Positions 17,789 to 32,700 of a stretch of DNA of 64,000 nt are shown here, piece after piece. Positions within the stretch are counted from its first letter, which is position 1; every line of letters starts with the position of its first letter. The position numbers and the translations under genes were made by a program. The DNA lies in NCBI RefSeq assembly GCF_020536995.1, contig NC_068366.1, positions 68,051,214 to 68,115,213 of the forward strand. Reading direction: 5' to 3'. This DNA is from Dreissena polymorpha. Taxonomy: Eukaryota; Mollusca; Bivalvia; Myida; Dreissenidae. The notes below the pieces were generated by a model. It saw only the letters and a list, made by a program, of their open reading frames with translations, searched no databases and was not told the DNA's origin.

Positions 17789-20700
17789 GTAAGTGAACTG
17801 GGTCCTTGCTAAATAAAGTGTTGTTATATGTGGGTCACAGGAAAAATTGTTTAGGCCTGTTCCCTGGCATTTTAATCATAACGGTTCCACTGTCGCTCAA
17901 TTTCAAAATTATTGTGCATATGAGGTAAAAAATGATGGACATTACATTACAAGACATACAAATTACACACTCTATTTCTATTTCTTGCAGGGACGAAATC
18001 CCCAAAGATGAAGAATGTCAAGTACCACAAGGCCAAGATAGTTGTACTGTCGGGGCTACCAGCGGGCATGCAGCTTGACGAGCTGAACAAATGTCTCGAG
18101 AAAATGTAAGAAATAGATCAGATTAACCCATTTATGCCTAGTGGACTCTCCCATCCTTCTAAATTGATTCAATTTATTTCCAAAATTAGGGATGTCTAGT
18201 ATATTTATTTCTATATTTAGAATATTTCTTACAGAAATTTCTTTAAGCAAACAGTGCAGACCCTCATCTGGGTCTACGCTGTTTGCCAAGGCCTTTTTTC
18301 TAGACGCTTGGCATAAATGGGTTAATTAATTTATTTTATCATTTTACTTAACTTATTTTCCTAAAACATGAAATTTGTTGCAAATTCAACAAAATGTAAC
18401 AAGCAAACACAAGATCAATCCACTATAACAGCAGTTGTTAAAAATATAAAAACAAAGCGTAGCATACAACTTGACATAGACTATGGAAATACAAAATGTT
18501 TATTTGCACAATCCTCATAAATATAAGTAGAAAGTACTTGTATTTAAATTGATGATAGAAGGATTACTCATTTATTGTCCCCTACCGGTGAAACAGGGGA
18601 CTTATGGTTTGTGCTCTGTGTGTTCTTCATTCAATCAGTTAGTCTGTCACACTTTTCTGGATCCTGCGATAACTTAAAAAGTTCTTCATATTTTTTCATG
18701 AAACTTGAAACATGGATAGATGGCAATATGGAGATTAGGCACGTCATTTCATTTTGTTCCTACGTCAAAAATTCTGGTTGCTATGGCAACAAATATTAAA
18801 AAAAATATTCTGACAATGGTGGAATTTATGAAAATTGTGGAGCAGGTAGGGGACATATATTGCTTGACAATGGCATTGTTATTTATATGGTTGAACATGA
18901 TGATTTCAGGAGTGTTAAACAGCTAGCAGAAAGCCACTTGGTCAGTGCCAATGTGGCTCATCTCAAGTTCAAATGCATCCGGGACGCCAAGCGGGCTATA
19001 AGAAAGCTGCACAATCATCCTTACAAAGGTGAGTTATGTCTAGTTTTCAGTGGTAAACTGGCAGATAATTTTTCGGTATTTTTATTGGATGTGGAGCTCT
19101 TTTAACCCTTTCCCACTTAGATACGTATTTTGACGCATTTGTAGTTCCATAGAAAGTTACATTTAATTAAAGACATTTCTTACTAGATTCAAGATTTAAA
19201 GGCTTTATTTCCAACCCTTAGATACTGATGAGCAGCAAACAGCATAAAGCCTGAACAGACTGTTTTCGCAGGCTGTTCTGGTTTTATGCTGTTAGCACAT
19301 AGCCATTTTTATGTCCCCCACTATAGTAGTGGGGGACATATTGTTTTTGCCCTGTCTGTTGGTCTGTTGGTTGGTTGGTCTGTTGGTTTGCGCCAACTTT
19401 AACATTTGCAATAACTTTTGCAATATTGAAGATAGCAACTTGATATTTGGCATGCATATGTATCTCATGGAGCTGCACATTTTGAGTGGTGAAAGGTCAA
19501 GGTCATCCTTCAAGGTCAAACGTCATATACGGGGACATAGTGTTTCACAAACACATCTTGTTTACTTTGCTTCTGAGTGGTAAAGGGTTAAAAGGCTTGC
19601 ATGTTTTTGCATGAGAACATGAATGTATTATGACAAGTCATTTGCAAGTTGTGTTATATTATTATTTAAACAAAGGAGTGTTAAACAATAATATTCTTTC
19701 TCCATGTACATGAACATAGTTACACCTTAATATAATAATACAATTATGCTGTCTGTTGGAGTTTTAAAAAATCTTGGATTTGCAAAATGTTTCTTAACGT
19801 TTATTTTTTTCAAGGCCCATTATACATTATGTTAAAATTCCAGCCAGGGAGTTGTTCAGCTTATATAACACAGACTGATCTACAGCTACTTCATAATTCC
19901 AGATTGTAACAATTTTCCCAATTTTAAGAAAACAATTCACACTAATTGGAAAACATAATTTATAATAATTGCAATTTTATTGAATGTGTAGAGCGAAATG
20001 TATGGTCAAAAAGTTTCTACATATAATATGTGCTAGTTTGTTTTAAACTATGTACTATCATGTTAAATTTTCACAATTTTGAGGAAAAAATACATTTTTC
20101 CAAATTGAGCAGGGTAGGGTGTATCTTAACTAATTTTGGTTAAAACCCCTGCTTGCAAGATTACTTTTGCATGTTCATGGCCTGTCAAACCATAATTTTG
20201 TTTCAAGATGTGCTATACAAAGGCGTTACAAGGCCACCCGTGCTCAGAGATATTCATCATGTTAACTTTCATGCATAGACTGTGTATTGCAAGCTGTGCA
20301 AATGTGCCAGGAAAGACAGAAAACACGGCCAACAACATTCCTTATAAATACTATGTACAAAAAGTGCATCCTATGTAAGAAAGGAAACATGGCTTACAAA
20401 AGTAGTAATTCATAGTTTAAACCTGTTTATTTTGGCTCAATGATGTCGAAAGCCTAAGGCTTATTGATACGTGCTCGAGTCCATTTCCTGGGACTGAGAA
20501 CCAGTACTTGGTGTCTTTGGAGGAGATAGCAAGAATGCTCTCTCGGGATCGAATACGTGACCTCCCAGTGGATAGGCGGACACCACATCCACTACGCTAC
20601 CGCGACCTCAAAGTAATTAATACTCTCGCTATATTTAAAGTGCATATATTACTCCGTTGCTAGACTGCATGCTGCAAGCGGTGCAAATGTCCCAGGAAAG

Positions 20701-23700
20701 ACAGGCCGTGACACCTCAGGCAGGCACCAGAAGGTCAAGGGTCATCGTGCGAAATCTCTCCTTCAAAGTATGTTGCGTGAAATACATTATAATTATTTCA
20801 TAAGGGGTTTTATGACGATCACTGTTTTAAAGGAGCACAAGGCGTTTACTTAAACCCACCCCTGGCAAATATAAAACTGAATGAAAAATATTGCTGACCC
20901 ATTCAATTAAAGAGGACTACCTTACAATTTTTTCAGGCTCGATTTGTCACAACGTTCACAGATAAAGGCTCCTTAACACTTCATGATTTGAGACCAAAAT
21001 AGATCACATCTCATTGATAAATTTTTTTGAAAGTAAAAATTTCTGTAAAAGTCACTCCCATCACTGCATAGGAAGAAGCTGTATGTAGAAGCATACTACA
21101 AACAATGGTGCGTCATGGTGTTAATTTTAGTGCGGTGAGGATGGTTTGAGGAAGGCATTTGAGCAGTGTGGGGAAATCACGGACATCAGCATCCCCACGG
21201 GCGCTGGTAAGATGGATTTAGTGTTAATAGTTTTTTGAGGAAACACTTATAATTCTTGTTTCCATAACGAAAGACATTGGTTTTTATGTCCCCCGCCATT
21301 ATAGTGGGGGACATAAATTTTTTTGCCCTGTCTGTTGGTTTGTTGGTTTGCATCAAACTGTAACATTTTCCATAACTTTTGCAATATTGAAGGTGTCAAC
21401 TTTATATTTGGCATGCATGTGTATCTTATGGAGCTGCACATTATGAGTGGTGAAAGGTCATGGTCAAGGTCATCATTCAATGTCAAAGGTCAAATAGATG
21501 GGTCACATTGCTCATTTAATATACACTTTTGCAATGTTAAAGATAGCAACTTGATATTTGGCATGCATGTGTATCTCTTGGAGCTGCACATTTTGAGTGG
21601 TGAAAGGTCAAGATAAAGGTCATCCTTCAAGGTCAAAGGTCAAATATATGGGGGAACATAGTGTTTCACAAACACATCTTGTTTTTAAATGAATTGAAAG
21701 TCTTCAATATTTTCTTCAATATTATTTTCTGTTCTTTATATAACTTAAAGAAACTTTATAATTCAAACTATTTAAATTAAGTTTATTCGCTTGAATACTT
21801 TTTTGGTCCTAGCCCAATCAAAATACAAAGTAGGTAAGTGATAAAACAGAGCAAACCTGCATACAATTAAATTAAAGTTCAGTTTTGTCCCCATAATATC
21901 AGCAACTTTTACACATGCAAAACAATATTACTATCATTATTTGGAAACTTTCATGTCTAGTCTTGATTTCTTTGAAATAACAATATTCAAATGTAGTGAA
22001 ACATCACAACTCTTTTTAATAGGAGATTAGGTTATACTGAATGTCAATACTTGCAGAAATATGTGCACTTATTACTAGAAGCTTAGATCTGCTAAGTTTG
22101 CCCAGGAAATTCTGTAAATAATAGTACTTACGAGCCTTGATCTGGGATATTCACCACACACTATCATATGTATCTAACTAGTGTGAATTTCCTTCAGAGG
22201 GCAAGCTGCTGGGGTTCGGCTTTGTACAATTCAACACTATGGAGGAGGCAAGCAAAGCTGTGGAGCAAATGAATACACAGAAAATCATGGGTAAAGCAGT
22301 GGTAGAAAAGAAAAGCTATACCTGACCATGGTTACCATGACATTTTAATTATTTTGTATGCAAGGCAACTTGTCCAAATATTTGGGAATCACGTTTTGTT
22401 GGAAAATGGAAACAGTAACAGCTTGATTTTTCTTGATTTATTTTAACACCTACAACAGGAAGTAATGTGGTTGATATTAAACGTGTGCTCAGTTTGCATA
22501 TGGCGATTAAAAGTTATAATCTCAAGACACTTTAGAAAAATTAATGACAGTTAATTTTAAATGATTTCTAAGCAGAATTAAGACTAAATAGTTTTCTTGT
22601 AACCAATGAAAATGTCCACTCTCTAGGGCTTGAAGAAACTTTAATGTCATATATTATATGCATTTGAAAGACTTATTATCTTATATTTGTATATGTTCTG
22701 TAGCTCATGTGACATTTACTAGATATTAAAAAAGTGCTTGTTCTTTTTCCTAGGCCGTAGTGTTGCTGTGGACTGGGCCCTTCCGAAAGACAAGTATGAG
22801 AGTGCAAAGAAGCAGCAAGGTAAATGTAATATAGCTCTCGATCAAGAGATGTGTTTTTTGCACTCATAATTTCTATTGCATATTCCTACTCCAGTATCCC
22901 CAAACACCACAAGTATCAATGTTCTTAAGTTGTTTTTATGTGCCTGAAATAGAAAGGTTTAACAGTTATGAAGCACTCATCTTGTAGAAAAGGAATTCAG
23001 ACAGTTTGAAAAACAACAATACACTTTTTTGCTTGAGATTAAAAGTAGATGTAACCACGTGTTATAAGCAACCAAGGATATGAATACCACATCACAAAAT
23101 GGGCCGTATTCTATGAAAAGGGGGTTTAATGCATGTGTGTAAAGTGCTGTTCAAGATTTGCCCGTGCAGTCTGCACAGGCTAATCTGGGACAACACTTTC
23201 TGCTTTTATGGTATTTTTTGTTAAAAGAAAGTCCCTTCTTAGAAAAAATCCAGTTTAGGCGGAAAGTGTCGTCCCTGATTAGCCTGTGCAGACTACACAG
23301 GCTAATCTGAGACTTCACTTAACGCACATGAATGAAACCCTCTTTTTAACAGAGCACGCCTCAAAGGATTTTGTTTTCCTAGATTAGAGTGATCTCAATA
23401 GTCAGGTGACATACAAATTTCTTTCTTCTCGTACACAACATTGTGAGAAAATTGTTGAAGGGATATGGTCACATATAGGAACATTTACTGAATATCTGCA
23501 GATTGGAAACAAGATTACTGAATAGTATTGAGTTGCATGCATTTAATATTATTTGTACCTGTTGTAGATGACAGTGACAATGACTCTGATGAGGGTGCTG
23601 TCAGTGCAAGGAGTGATTCGTCTTCCAGTGAGCTGAAGAAGACGAAGACAAATACACACATAAAGATGGGGCAATCTGATGATGAGGGGGTATCATCAGA

Positions 23701-26700
23701 CGACAATGAAGGGGATGAAGAAAGCGATGATGGAGTGGAAGAAGAAGATGATGATAAATTGAAGAAGGAAGGAGACACTGACGATGAAGATGATGAAGAT
23801 GATGAGGGAGGCAGTAATGAGGATGAAGATGATGCCACTAAAAACGATAAGAAAGCAATAAAGAAGCAATCTTTTCAAGGCCGTACTGACACGAATGATG
23901 GTTGCACCCTCTTTATAAGGTAAGGTTATAAACAATAAATATTTTACAACCATTTAAAGCAGTCTCAAAGAATATCTGCAGACCCTAGGACTTGGCCAGT
24001 TGCACTGCACGAGGTCCAGGTTCGAATTCCTGAATACTGGCCATCATGTCTGGTTAAATGTTTAAGGTCTATACCAATATTGTGCAGTAGAATGGCAAGT
24101 ATATTTGACTTAAGGCATGTAATAGCAACAAGAATACCCGACCTTATGACAGTAATTGTTGTGGCACTTTAATGGGGGCTGATTTTAAGATAACTGAAGT
24201 GCTACAAAAATTTGTTTTAGTTTATGTTGTGTTTGATATAAAATATCTTATTAAATACTTTATATGCTGTCAGTGTGTTAAGTAAATAGATTTCCTTAAG
24301 AAATTGTTGATAATTGCAGCTAATACAGCAGTAGTTAGATATTTACTGATTGGTAAGTTGATGTATTGTTGATGGGATTGTTACAATTGTTACCAGAGTT
24401 GGTTTATTTTTATGTACAACTAAAAATTAGAGCTGATCAACTAAAAGTTCTTTCTATTTATTTTCAGGGGTCTGATTTCGTCTTTTGTCTGATTTTCTCT
24501 TTTAGCACCAAATAAGTTATACAAGTAGTTCTTAATGGTAATTATTCTATTTTGATATAAAAAAAATTTTGGTACGCATTAAGGGGTTAAGGTGTTCTCC
24601 TCCCCTTCAGTTATTTAAAATCACACACTGACCCTTGTATTTAATTTCATAGAACAAAAACATTAAAACAGCAGCTCAAATGTGGTTATAAAAATTACTT
24701 CAAATGAGCATGTTATCAACCTCAATATAGAAAGGTGCATAGAAATAAGTTTACTAATACTCAATGTTCCGGGTAACTTCTAATGTGATGGTTCTGTATG
24801 CAATATTTGGTGATGTGTCCTAAAAAATCAACATAACCATTTGTGAATGTTCGTAATTGAGAACCATTCTGCAAACACATAATAACTGACATGTATTAAA
24901 AATTCTGAATATATGCAGGGTATTTAAATGCACTAGACAGAGGTGTTTCAGTGTATTGGATATGATGACAGGGGTATTGCTTGCAACTGGTAGGTCCTTG
25001 GTTGAAATCCCACTCAGGAAGTGTTCCTAAGAAAGACACCAAAACACAAAGCAAGGGCGTCTCTATTGGCCTTTACCCAATGCTTTTGCTTCTTTTGAGC
25101 TGGAACAAAAAGGTGCAAACTAAAGGGACTGCAGCAGCACACATTAGGGTTTTCCATATATTAGTTCAGGAAGCTCTTTTGTTTTAGGAATCTTTCCTTT
25201 GATACCATGGAGGAAGGCATGCTGGAGTTCTTTGAGAAGTTTGGGCAGCTCAAGTATGCCAAGGTGGTCATCAACCAGCAGACAGAGTTCTCCAAAGGTA
25301 CATTATCACCACCTTAGCAATAAACTGGAAATGTGTTAAAAGTGAAAAATTCTCCCTTCCCCGCCCCCTAATGTGAACATTTAAGGAAAAGGGTAACATA
25401 TTTATTTTATCTGTGTTCTAATATTTTCAAGAAAATGAGTGTAATTCCTGAGCAACTTACAATACGGCATTGCAGGAATAACGGTAGTTTATTGGATGAA
25501 ACAGACTTTTGGAAATTATTATGGTATTATTGAAAACTTCTTATTTGAATTAAAAAGGAGGTAAAAATCCTGCCAAACCAAGACTATGGATGGCATGCCC
25601 CAAAACAGGGGGAGGGCCCTAGAGGAAAATTCTCAATATTTTTAAAGATTTGTCTGTATTTCATTGAAAAGTTGTGACCTAACTCTGCAAATTAATGCAC
25701 ATGCCAGGTATGGGGTTTGTGAGGTTCGTCTCCAAGGACTCAGCGGACCACTGCCTGCGCGAGGGAGAGGCCGGGAACCTGACCCTGGACGGACGCCAGT
25801 TGAACATCACGCTAGCCGTGTCAAGGGAGAAGGCGGCCGACTTTCAGGAGAAGAAAGAGAAGGAGAAGAAAGACAATAGAAACTTGTACCTGGCCCGGGA
25901 AGGAAGTAAGTGATGACGTAAAGATGTTTGAAACCTTTTGGCTTTAATGGAATATTGATGGCTCAGGAAAGCACTAGTGCTCTTTTAAACTGGCTAAGAT
26001 CTACCATAAATGCTCATGTATGTCAAACCTTTTTTCATTAAATGTAAAGGGTTTCTTTTTGGACAAAAGTAAAAGGTAACAATATTGTACAGGAAAGGTT
26101 GTATTAGGGATGGCAAAATTATTCGAATATTTGAATATTCGATTGAATGGTCAGCATTCGAATAATAAAAATGATATGCGCATATTGGCATTTTTTTCCA
26201 AACGTAATTTCACCAATATTTAATGACCTGCGAACCGCTTACTAAAAAGCAACCGAAATCACCTGGGAGTAACATGTTTGACGTGACGTTCTTTGTGTCA
26301 AACTGATAACGCGGCCCGTATCAGTGTTGATTGCGCAATGCAATATTCACGCTCTAAGAAAGGCCCTGACTGTTGTTTGCCAATCGGGTGCCAATTAACG
26401 GTTTCAATTGACTGGCGAATAATAATTAAGTTTTGTGATCACAGTATTTACAGCCATAAAAATGTGTGAATTACTCAAATCGCGCAATGCAATATACTTA
26501 CTATAAGAAAGGGCCCGAACTGTTGTTTGTCAATTAGGTACCAATTAAGGGCTTCAATTTACTTGCGAATAATAATTTAGTTTTTGTGATCACAGTTTGA
26601 ACAGACATTTAAATATGTGAATTACTCAAGAGTAACAGATGATATAAATTAAACAATCATCAAGGAATCATAATTCAAATCTGAAAATGCCACCAGCCCT

Positions 26701-29700
26701 TTCTGCAGTATGGAATACTTTACACGGTCTGTGGATAAAAAAAGACCGCAACGTGTTATGTGTGTAAACTTAGTTTTACATATGCGCGGTCTGCTAAAAA
26801 TCTGTGGAATCATTAAAAAAAAAAATTCTATGACACGATTTTTTTCATTCTATTTGTGCCCGATCACAGTATCGGTCATAGTATTAGTCGACAGCGATAC
26901 ATGTATTCGATAGCAACGTTAATAAACAGCCTCGTATTTAGCAAACGGATATAACTTACAAACCAATGGAAATTAACACATAACAAGGTAAAATCAATCC
27001 AGCCGTTTTATGCGAATATTCGATTGAATCAATTTGCGAACATTCGAATTCCGATATTGGTATTCGATGCCATCCCTAGTTAATATTAATAAGCACTAAG
27101 CACCTTTAAATGTTTTGTATTTCTTACCCACTGAATAGTTTTCAGTGAAATGATGTCTTTGTCTTTCTTTAGAACTGATGCCAAATATTTTCCATTGATA
27201 TGGTTTTCAGTGAAATAATGTCATTTTCTTACTTTAGAACTGATGCAAAATATTTTCAATTGATATGGGTTTCAGTAATCTGTACAGGTATTTGTTATAA
27301 AGTATTATGATTATAGTTAAAAATTATGTGCAAGGCTTTATGAATCATACACTCAAGTGAGAACATTTTATTTGTATCTGTCAGTGATCCGACCTGGGAC
27401 CCAGGCAGCCGAAGGGCTTACTAAACAGGACCTCGAAAAACGCATGAAGGTAACACAGTTAAACATAATCTTTAGTCTAAATATATATTTATATATTTAA
27501 GCTAAAATGCAACAAAAGTCTAAGGCTATAAAAGAAACTCAGGGTTCGTTTTCTTAGTAAGAGCACTTCATGTCTTTGGAGGAGATCTAAAGCATATTCC
27601 CAAATTGTGGATTGAACCCATGATATCTCAACTGCCAGGCAATCTTTAATGGCACCATCTAGCTGTTTCAGGTTTATACTGGTTTATTTATTCCATTGCA
27701 TTGGGACATGTGAGTAAATCATTAAAGGGTTGTTTCTTACGAATTAAAGATACTTTGGAGGTTATAAATAAGGCAAATACCCCCTGAATAACTCTCTTTA
27801 CTTGAGCTCACATACTTGACGAGGAACTTTGATGTTAATTCTGTTTAAAATATGCAGATTTCACATAGACTTTTTTTCAGCAATATTGATCACTCGTTAA
27901 ATCAATTCATAATGACAATTAAGCCAGTTATGAGACAAACATGAACTATTAAAAGGTTATTTTGTTTCAGATAAAATCATTTTGTTACTAAAAAAAAGTA
28001 TGGGTGGAAAATACAGTGTAGAAAGCACAGTAACTTAGTTTCCTAACTTCGCGTATGAATTGGAATATAATACTTACCAAACTTCTTTCATGATCTGAAA
28101 GACACCCATTTTAAAGAATTTTCAAAATAACACGCTTAAAACCAAGTCTTATTCCAATTTTGTTATAAAAGATGTGGGATTTTCTTTTTGTAATTAAATA
28201 CATGCATGTCTGTCATGTTATTTCAAATTTAACGGAAATTTATTTTCAAAAATGTAAGTAAAAAAATTCACATGTTCTTGATGATAACATATGCAGAAAA
28301 AATGTCAATGGTATCAAAATATGTTTATGTCTCGAAAGGTGGATGAAGTGAAGAGACAGAAATTGAAGAACATCAACATCTTCATCTCACCTCTGCGTCT
28401 CTGCGTACGTAACATTCCACCAACTGTGGACGAGCAGTCACTACGCAAGATCTTCAAGGACGCTGCAGGCGACCCCAAGGCTCTTATTTTGGAGGTATTT
28501 ATGGTACTTTTGCGTTTATGTGCACCATAAGTTTAAACTGTTCATCATGATGGTGTTTGTGGTGTTTGTGATTAAAGATGTTGAACTCTTTCATGTAGTT
28601 TTAAATCCCAACTGATCTTCTAATTTCCTTGAAAATGCTGATAAAATTCTCAATTTCAAAGCCATGGGCTATCTTTCCAAATAGCTGAAGAAAAACCCTG
28701 CAGACAGTTTGAGGGCTTTAGAAATGCAATCATGTCCCATCAAGTTTGGTTTTTATCGCATTTAAGCTTGAAAGTTGTGAAAATAAAGTACTTTAAGTTC
28801 ATTTGAATCCTAGACTTTCAAAACTTGTGAATAGAATATTTCCTTATAAATAGATTTTTTTTCTAACACACATGCACCATTGATTTAACTTGATGAGTGA
28901 ACCAACAAAAACAAAACATTTCTTCATGTACATACTTATAATAGACCAAGATATATTTCATTATAGTGCCGTATAATGAGGGACAGAGCCAGGTTGAACT
29001 CAGAAGGCAGGGGAAAGTCACTTGGGTTTGCCTTCATCAGTTTTGGGGAGCATCAGCACGCTCTCTCCGCCCTCAGACATACAAATAACAATCCAGAGAT
29101 TTTTGGAGAGAAAAAGGTATGCATTATGTCTTTTTTTATGTCTCCCAGTCTATACTAGGGGACATATTGTTTTAAGCTCAACTATTTTTTGAATTTTTTT
29201 TTATGAGCTATTGTCATCACCTTGGCGTCGGCGTCCGGTTAAGTTTTGCGTTTAGGTCCACTTTTCTCATAAAGTATCAATGCTATTGCATTCAAACTTG
29301 GTACACTTACTAACTATCATGAGGGGACTGGGCAGGCAAAGTTGGATAACTCTGGCCTGCATTTTGACAGAATTATGTGCCCTTTTTATACTTAGAAAAT
29401 TGAAAAATTTGTGTAAGTTTTGTGTTTAGGTCCATTTTATTCCTTAAGTATCAAAGCTATTGCTTTCATATTTGCAACACTTACTAACTATCATAAGGGG
29501 ACTGTGCAGGCAAAGTTATGTAACTCTGACTGGCATTTTGACAGAATTATGTGCCATTTTTATACTTAGAAAATTGAAAATGTGGTTAAGTTTTGTGTTT
29601 AGGTCCACTTTATTCCTAAAGTATCAAAGCTATTGCTTTCATACTTGCAACACTCACTAACTATCATAAGGGGACTGTGCAGGCAAAGTTATGTAACTTT

Positions 29701-32700
29701 GAGTGGCATTTTGACGGAATTATGGGCCCCTTATACTTAGAAAATTGAAAATGTGGTTAAGTTTTGTGTTTTGGTCCACTTTACCCCTAAAGTATCATAG
29801 ATATTGCTTTCATAATTGGAACACTCGCAAACTATCATAAGGGGACAGTAAAAGACAAGTTGCATGACTCTGGTTGTCATTTTAACGGAATTATTGCCCT
29901 TTTTTGACTTAGTAACTTTGAATATATGGTTAAATTTTGTGTTTAGATCCACTTTACTTCTATAGTATCAAGGCTATTGCTTTCAAACTTCAAATACTTT
30001 CATGCTATCATGAAGGTACTGTACCTGGCAAGTTGAATTTTACCTTGATCTTTGAATGACCTTTGAAATTATTAAATTTTGCTAAAATTGCCATAACTTC
30101 TTTATTTATGATTAGATTTGATTGATACTTAGACAAAACAACTCTTACCTGACATACCACAATAGACTCCACCCAAACCATCCCCACGCCCCCCCAATCC
30201 CTCCCCCATTTTTTTTTTTTTTTAAAGATCATCTAATAAATGACCACCACACCCTCACACTATACACGCCACCCATTTTTTTTTTAAAACATGTTTTTTT
30301 GTGCATTTTTTTTTCATTTTTGGAAGATAATCTAATTAATGACCACACCCCACACTATACACCCTCTCCACTTCACACCTCCCTCCTTTTTGATTGAAAT
30401 TGAGATAGGTCCCTTCACCTTTAAAAAGAAAAATAGATGGGCGGTCTGAACCCGCAAGGCGGTGCTCTTGTTTCCCTGTCTGTTTGTTGTTTTGTTTGTT
30501 TGCGTCAAACTTTAACATTGGCCATAACTTTTGAAATATTGAAGATAGCAACTTGATATTTGTATCTCATGGAGCTGCACGTTTTGAGTGGTGAAAGGTC
30601 ATGGTCAAGGTCATCCTTCAAGGTCAAAGGTCAAATAAATGTTGCGTCAAACTTTAACATTGGCCATAACTTTTGCAATATTGCAGATAGCAACTTGATA
30701 TTTGGCATGCATGTGTATATCATGGAGCTGCACATTTTGAGTGGTGAAAGGTTAAGATCATACTTCAAGGTCAAAGGTCAAATATATGGGGGACATAGTG
30801 TTTCACAAACACATCTTGTTTAAGTTTTTAATGGGGGTGGAGGGTAATCAGTTATGTTTTGATACTCACCCGTGTGTTTGTTTTAATTTTATTTTTAATC
30901 ATGGCTTTCATAAGCATTAAAATATTTTAAGATATTTTAGTGGATGCTCATTATTTAATTACATTCAATTAAGTGGAAATTGAATTATTTTAGTCCATTT
31001 AATTGTCTTATTGAAATATGTGTTAATTGATTTCATTGTCTTGTCAAATATGATAATACATGTACATTATTGATTTAACTTCACTGCATTTCAAATAGTT
31101 AAATACATTTTTTGAATTCTTTGCAGCGTCTGATTGTGGAGTTCTCATTAGAAAACAGGAAGGCTCTTGAAGTTCAGGCCAAAAGGAAAGAAAAGATCCA
31201 GGTAGTGTGCCACTAGCATTTTATTTTTATTTTAATCCTTATTGTGAAAGGACTTTTCCAAAACAAACATATATGACTGTTGGTTGTCAAAGTGTAGATG
31301 TCTTATGAAGTTATATACTAAGAATTGTGTGATTTCAAATTGAGTCTAACAAGCTTAAAATAGTCACATAGGCTATGTTTATTCCATTTCTAGCTTTTAG
31401 CTTTAACTAAGACCAAGTTTCAAAATAAGAAGTTTTCATAGCAGGGCTAAACATTAACAGTTGTTCTATTGCCCCTGGCAAGTAAAAGTTGGGTCTGGGC
31501 AAGTCATTTTATAATCTAGTTGTCCGCCCAGGCAAGTGCAAAAAAAACACAAAGAGCATTAAATTTTATTAGACTTAAATTGCTGTAATCATTTTGTTAA
31601 ATGTGCAAAAGTAAAAAAGGTTTTGTGGTGTATCATTTGTATCTTTATTAAAAAATATGACGTTTACAGTTAATGTGATATTTCATGTTTGGGCAAGTGG
31701 CATTTATGTTCAGGGCAATTTGGTTTTTAGGTTAATGTTGAGCCCTGGATAGTTATACAACGGTGAATACATAAATGAATCCATAAATCATTGTGTAAAC
31801 AATTGCAACAGGAAAACAAGTATATTTGTATTCTGATGAAGTGTTTATCCCCACGCTTTTTGAAAAAAAGGTGGGGATATTGTGGTTATCTCCGCCGTCC
31901 GTCCGTCCGTCTGTCCGTCCGTCCTGGCCACTATCTCCTCCTACACTAAAAGCACTAGAACCTTGAAACTTACACACATGGTAGCTATGAGCATATGTGC
32001 GACCCTGCACTATTTGGAATTTTGATCTGACCCCTGGGTCAAAAGTTATAGCGGTTGGGGTGGGGCTGCGTCAGAAATTATCACTCATTTTTTTAGGTTA
32101 TTTTACATTTACTTCTTTATTTCTACACCGATTCACTTCAAATTGATACTGGACCTCTCTTATGACAATACGGTCAATCTCAATCATGCATGGCCCCATT
32201 CCCAACCCTGGGGCGCCCCGCCCACATAGGCCACACCCACCAAAAATTTCCATTTACTATAATTTTTTCATTTCTACACGGATTCACTTCAAATTGATTC
32301 TGAACTTTTGTTATGACATTAGGGTCAATCTCAACAATGCATGGCCCCAATCCCAACCCTGGGGCGCCCGCCCACATAGGCCACACCCACCAAAAAATTC
32401 CATTTACTATAATTTTTTCATTTCTACACGGATTCACTTCAAATTGATACTGAACTTCTCTTATGACATTAGGGTCAATCTCAACTATGCATGGCCCCAT
32501 AACCAACCCTGGGGCCCCGCCCACATAGACCACACCCACCCAAAATTGCCTTTTACTATAATTTCTTCATTTCTACACCGATTCACTTCAAATTGATATT
32601 GAACTTCTCTTATGACAATACAGTCAATCTCAACTATGCATGGCCCCATTATCAACCCTGGGGCGCCCCGCCCACATAGACCACACCCACCCAAAATTGC

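Noticed and set aside
23515-23838. Poly-Ser ORF on the - strand
   Set aside because: Shadow of the acidic linker in RBM28 exon 10.
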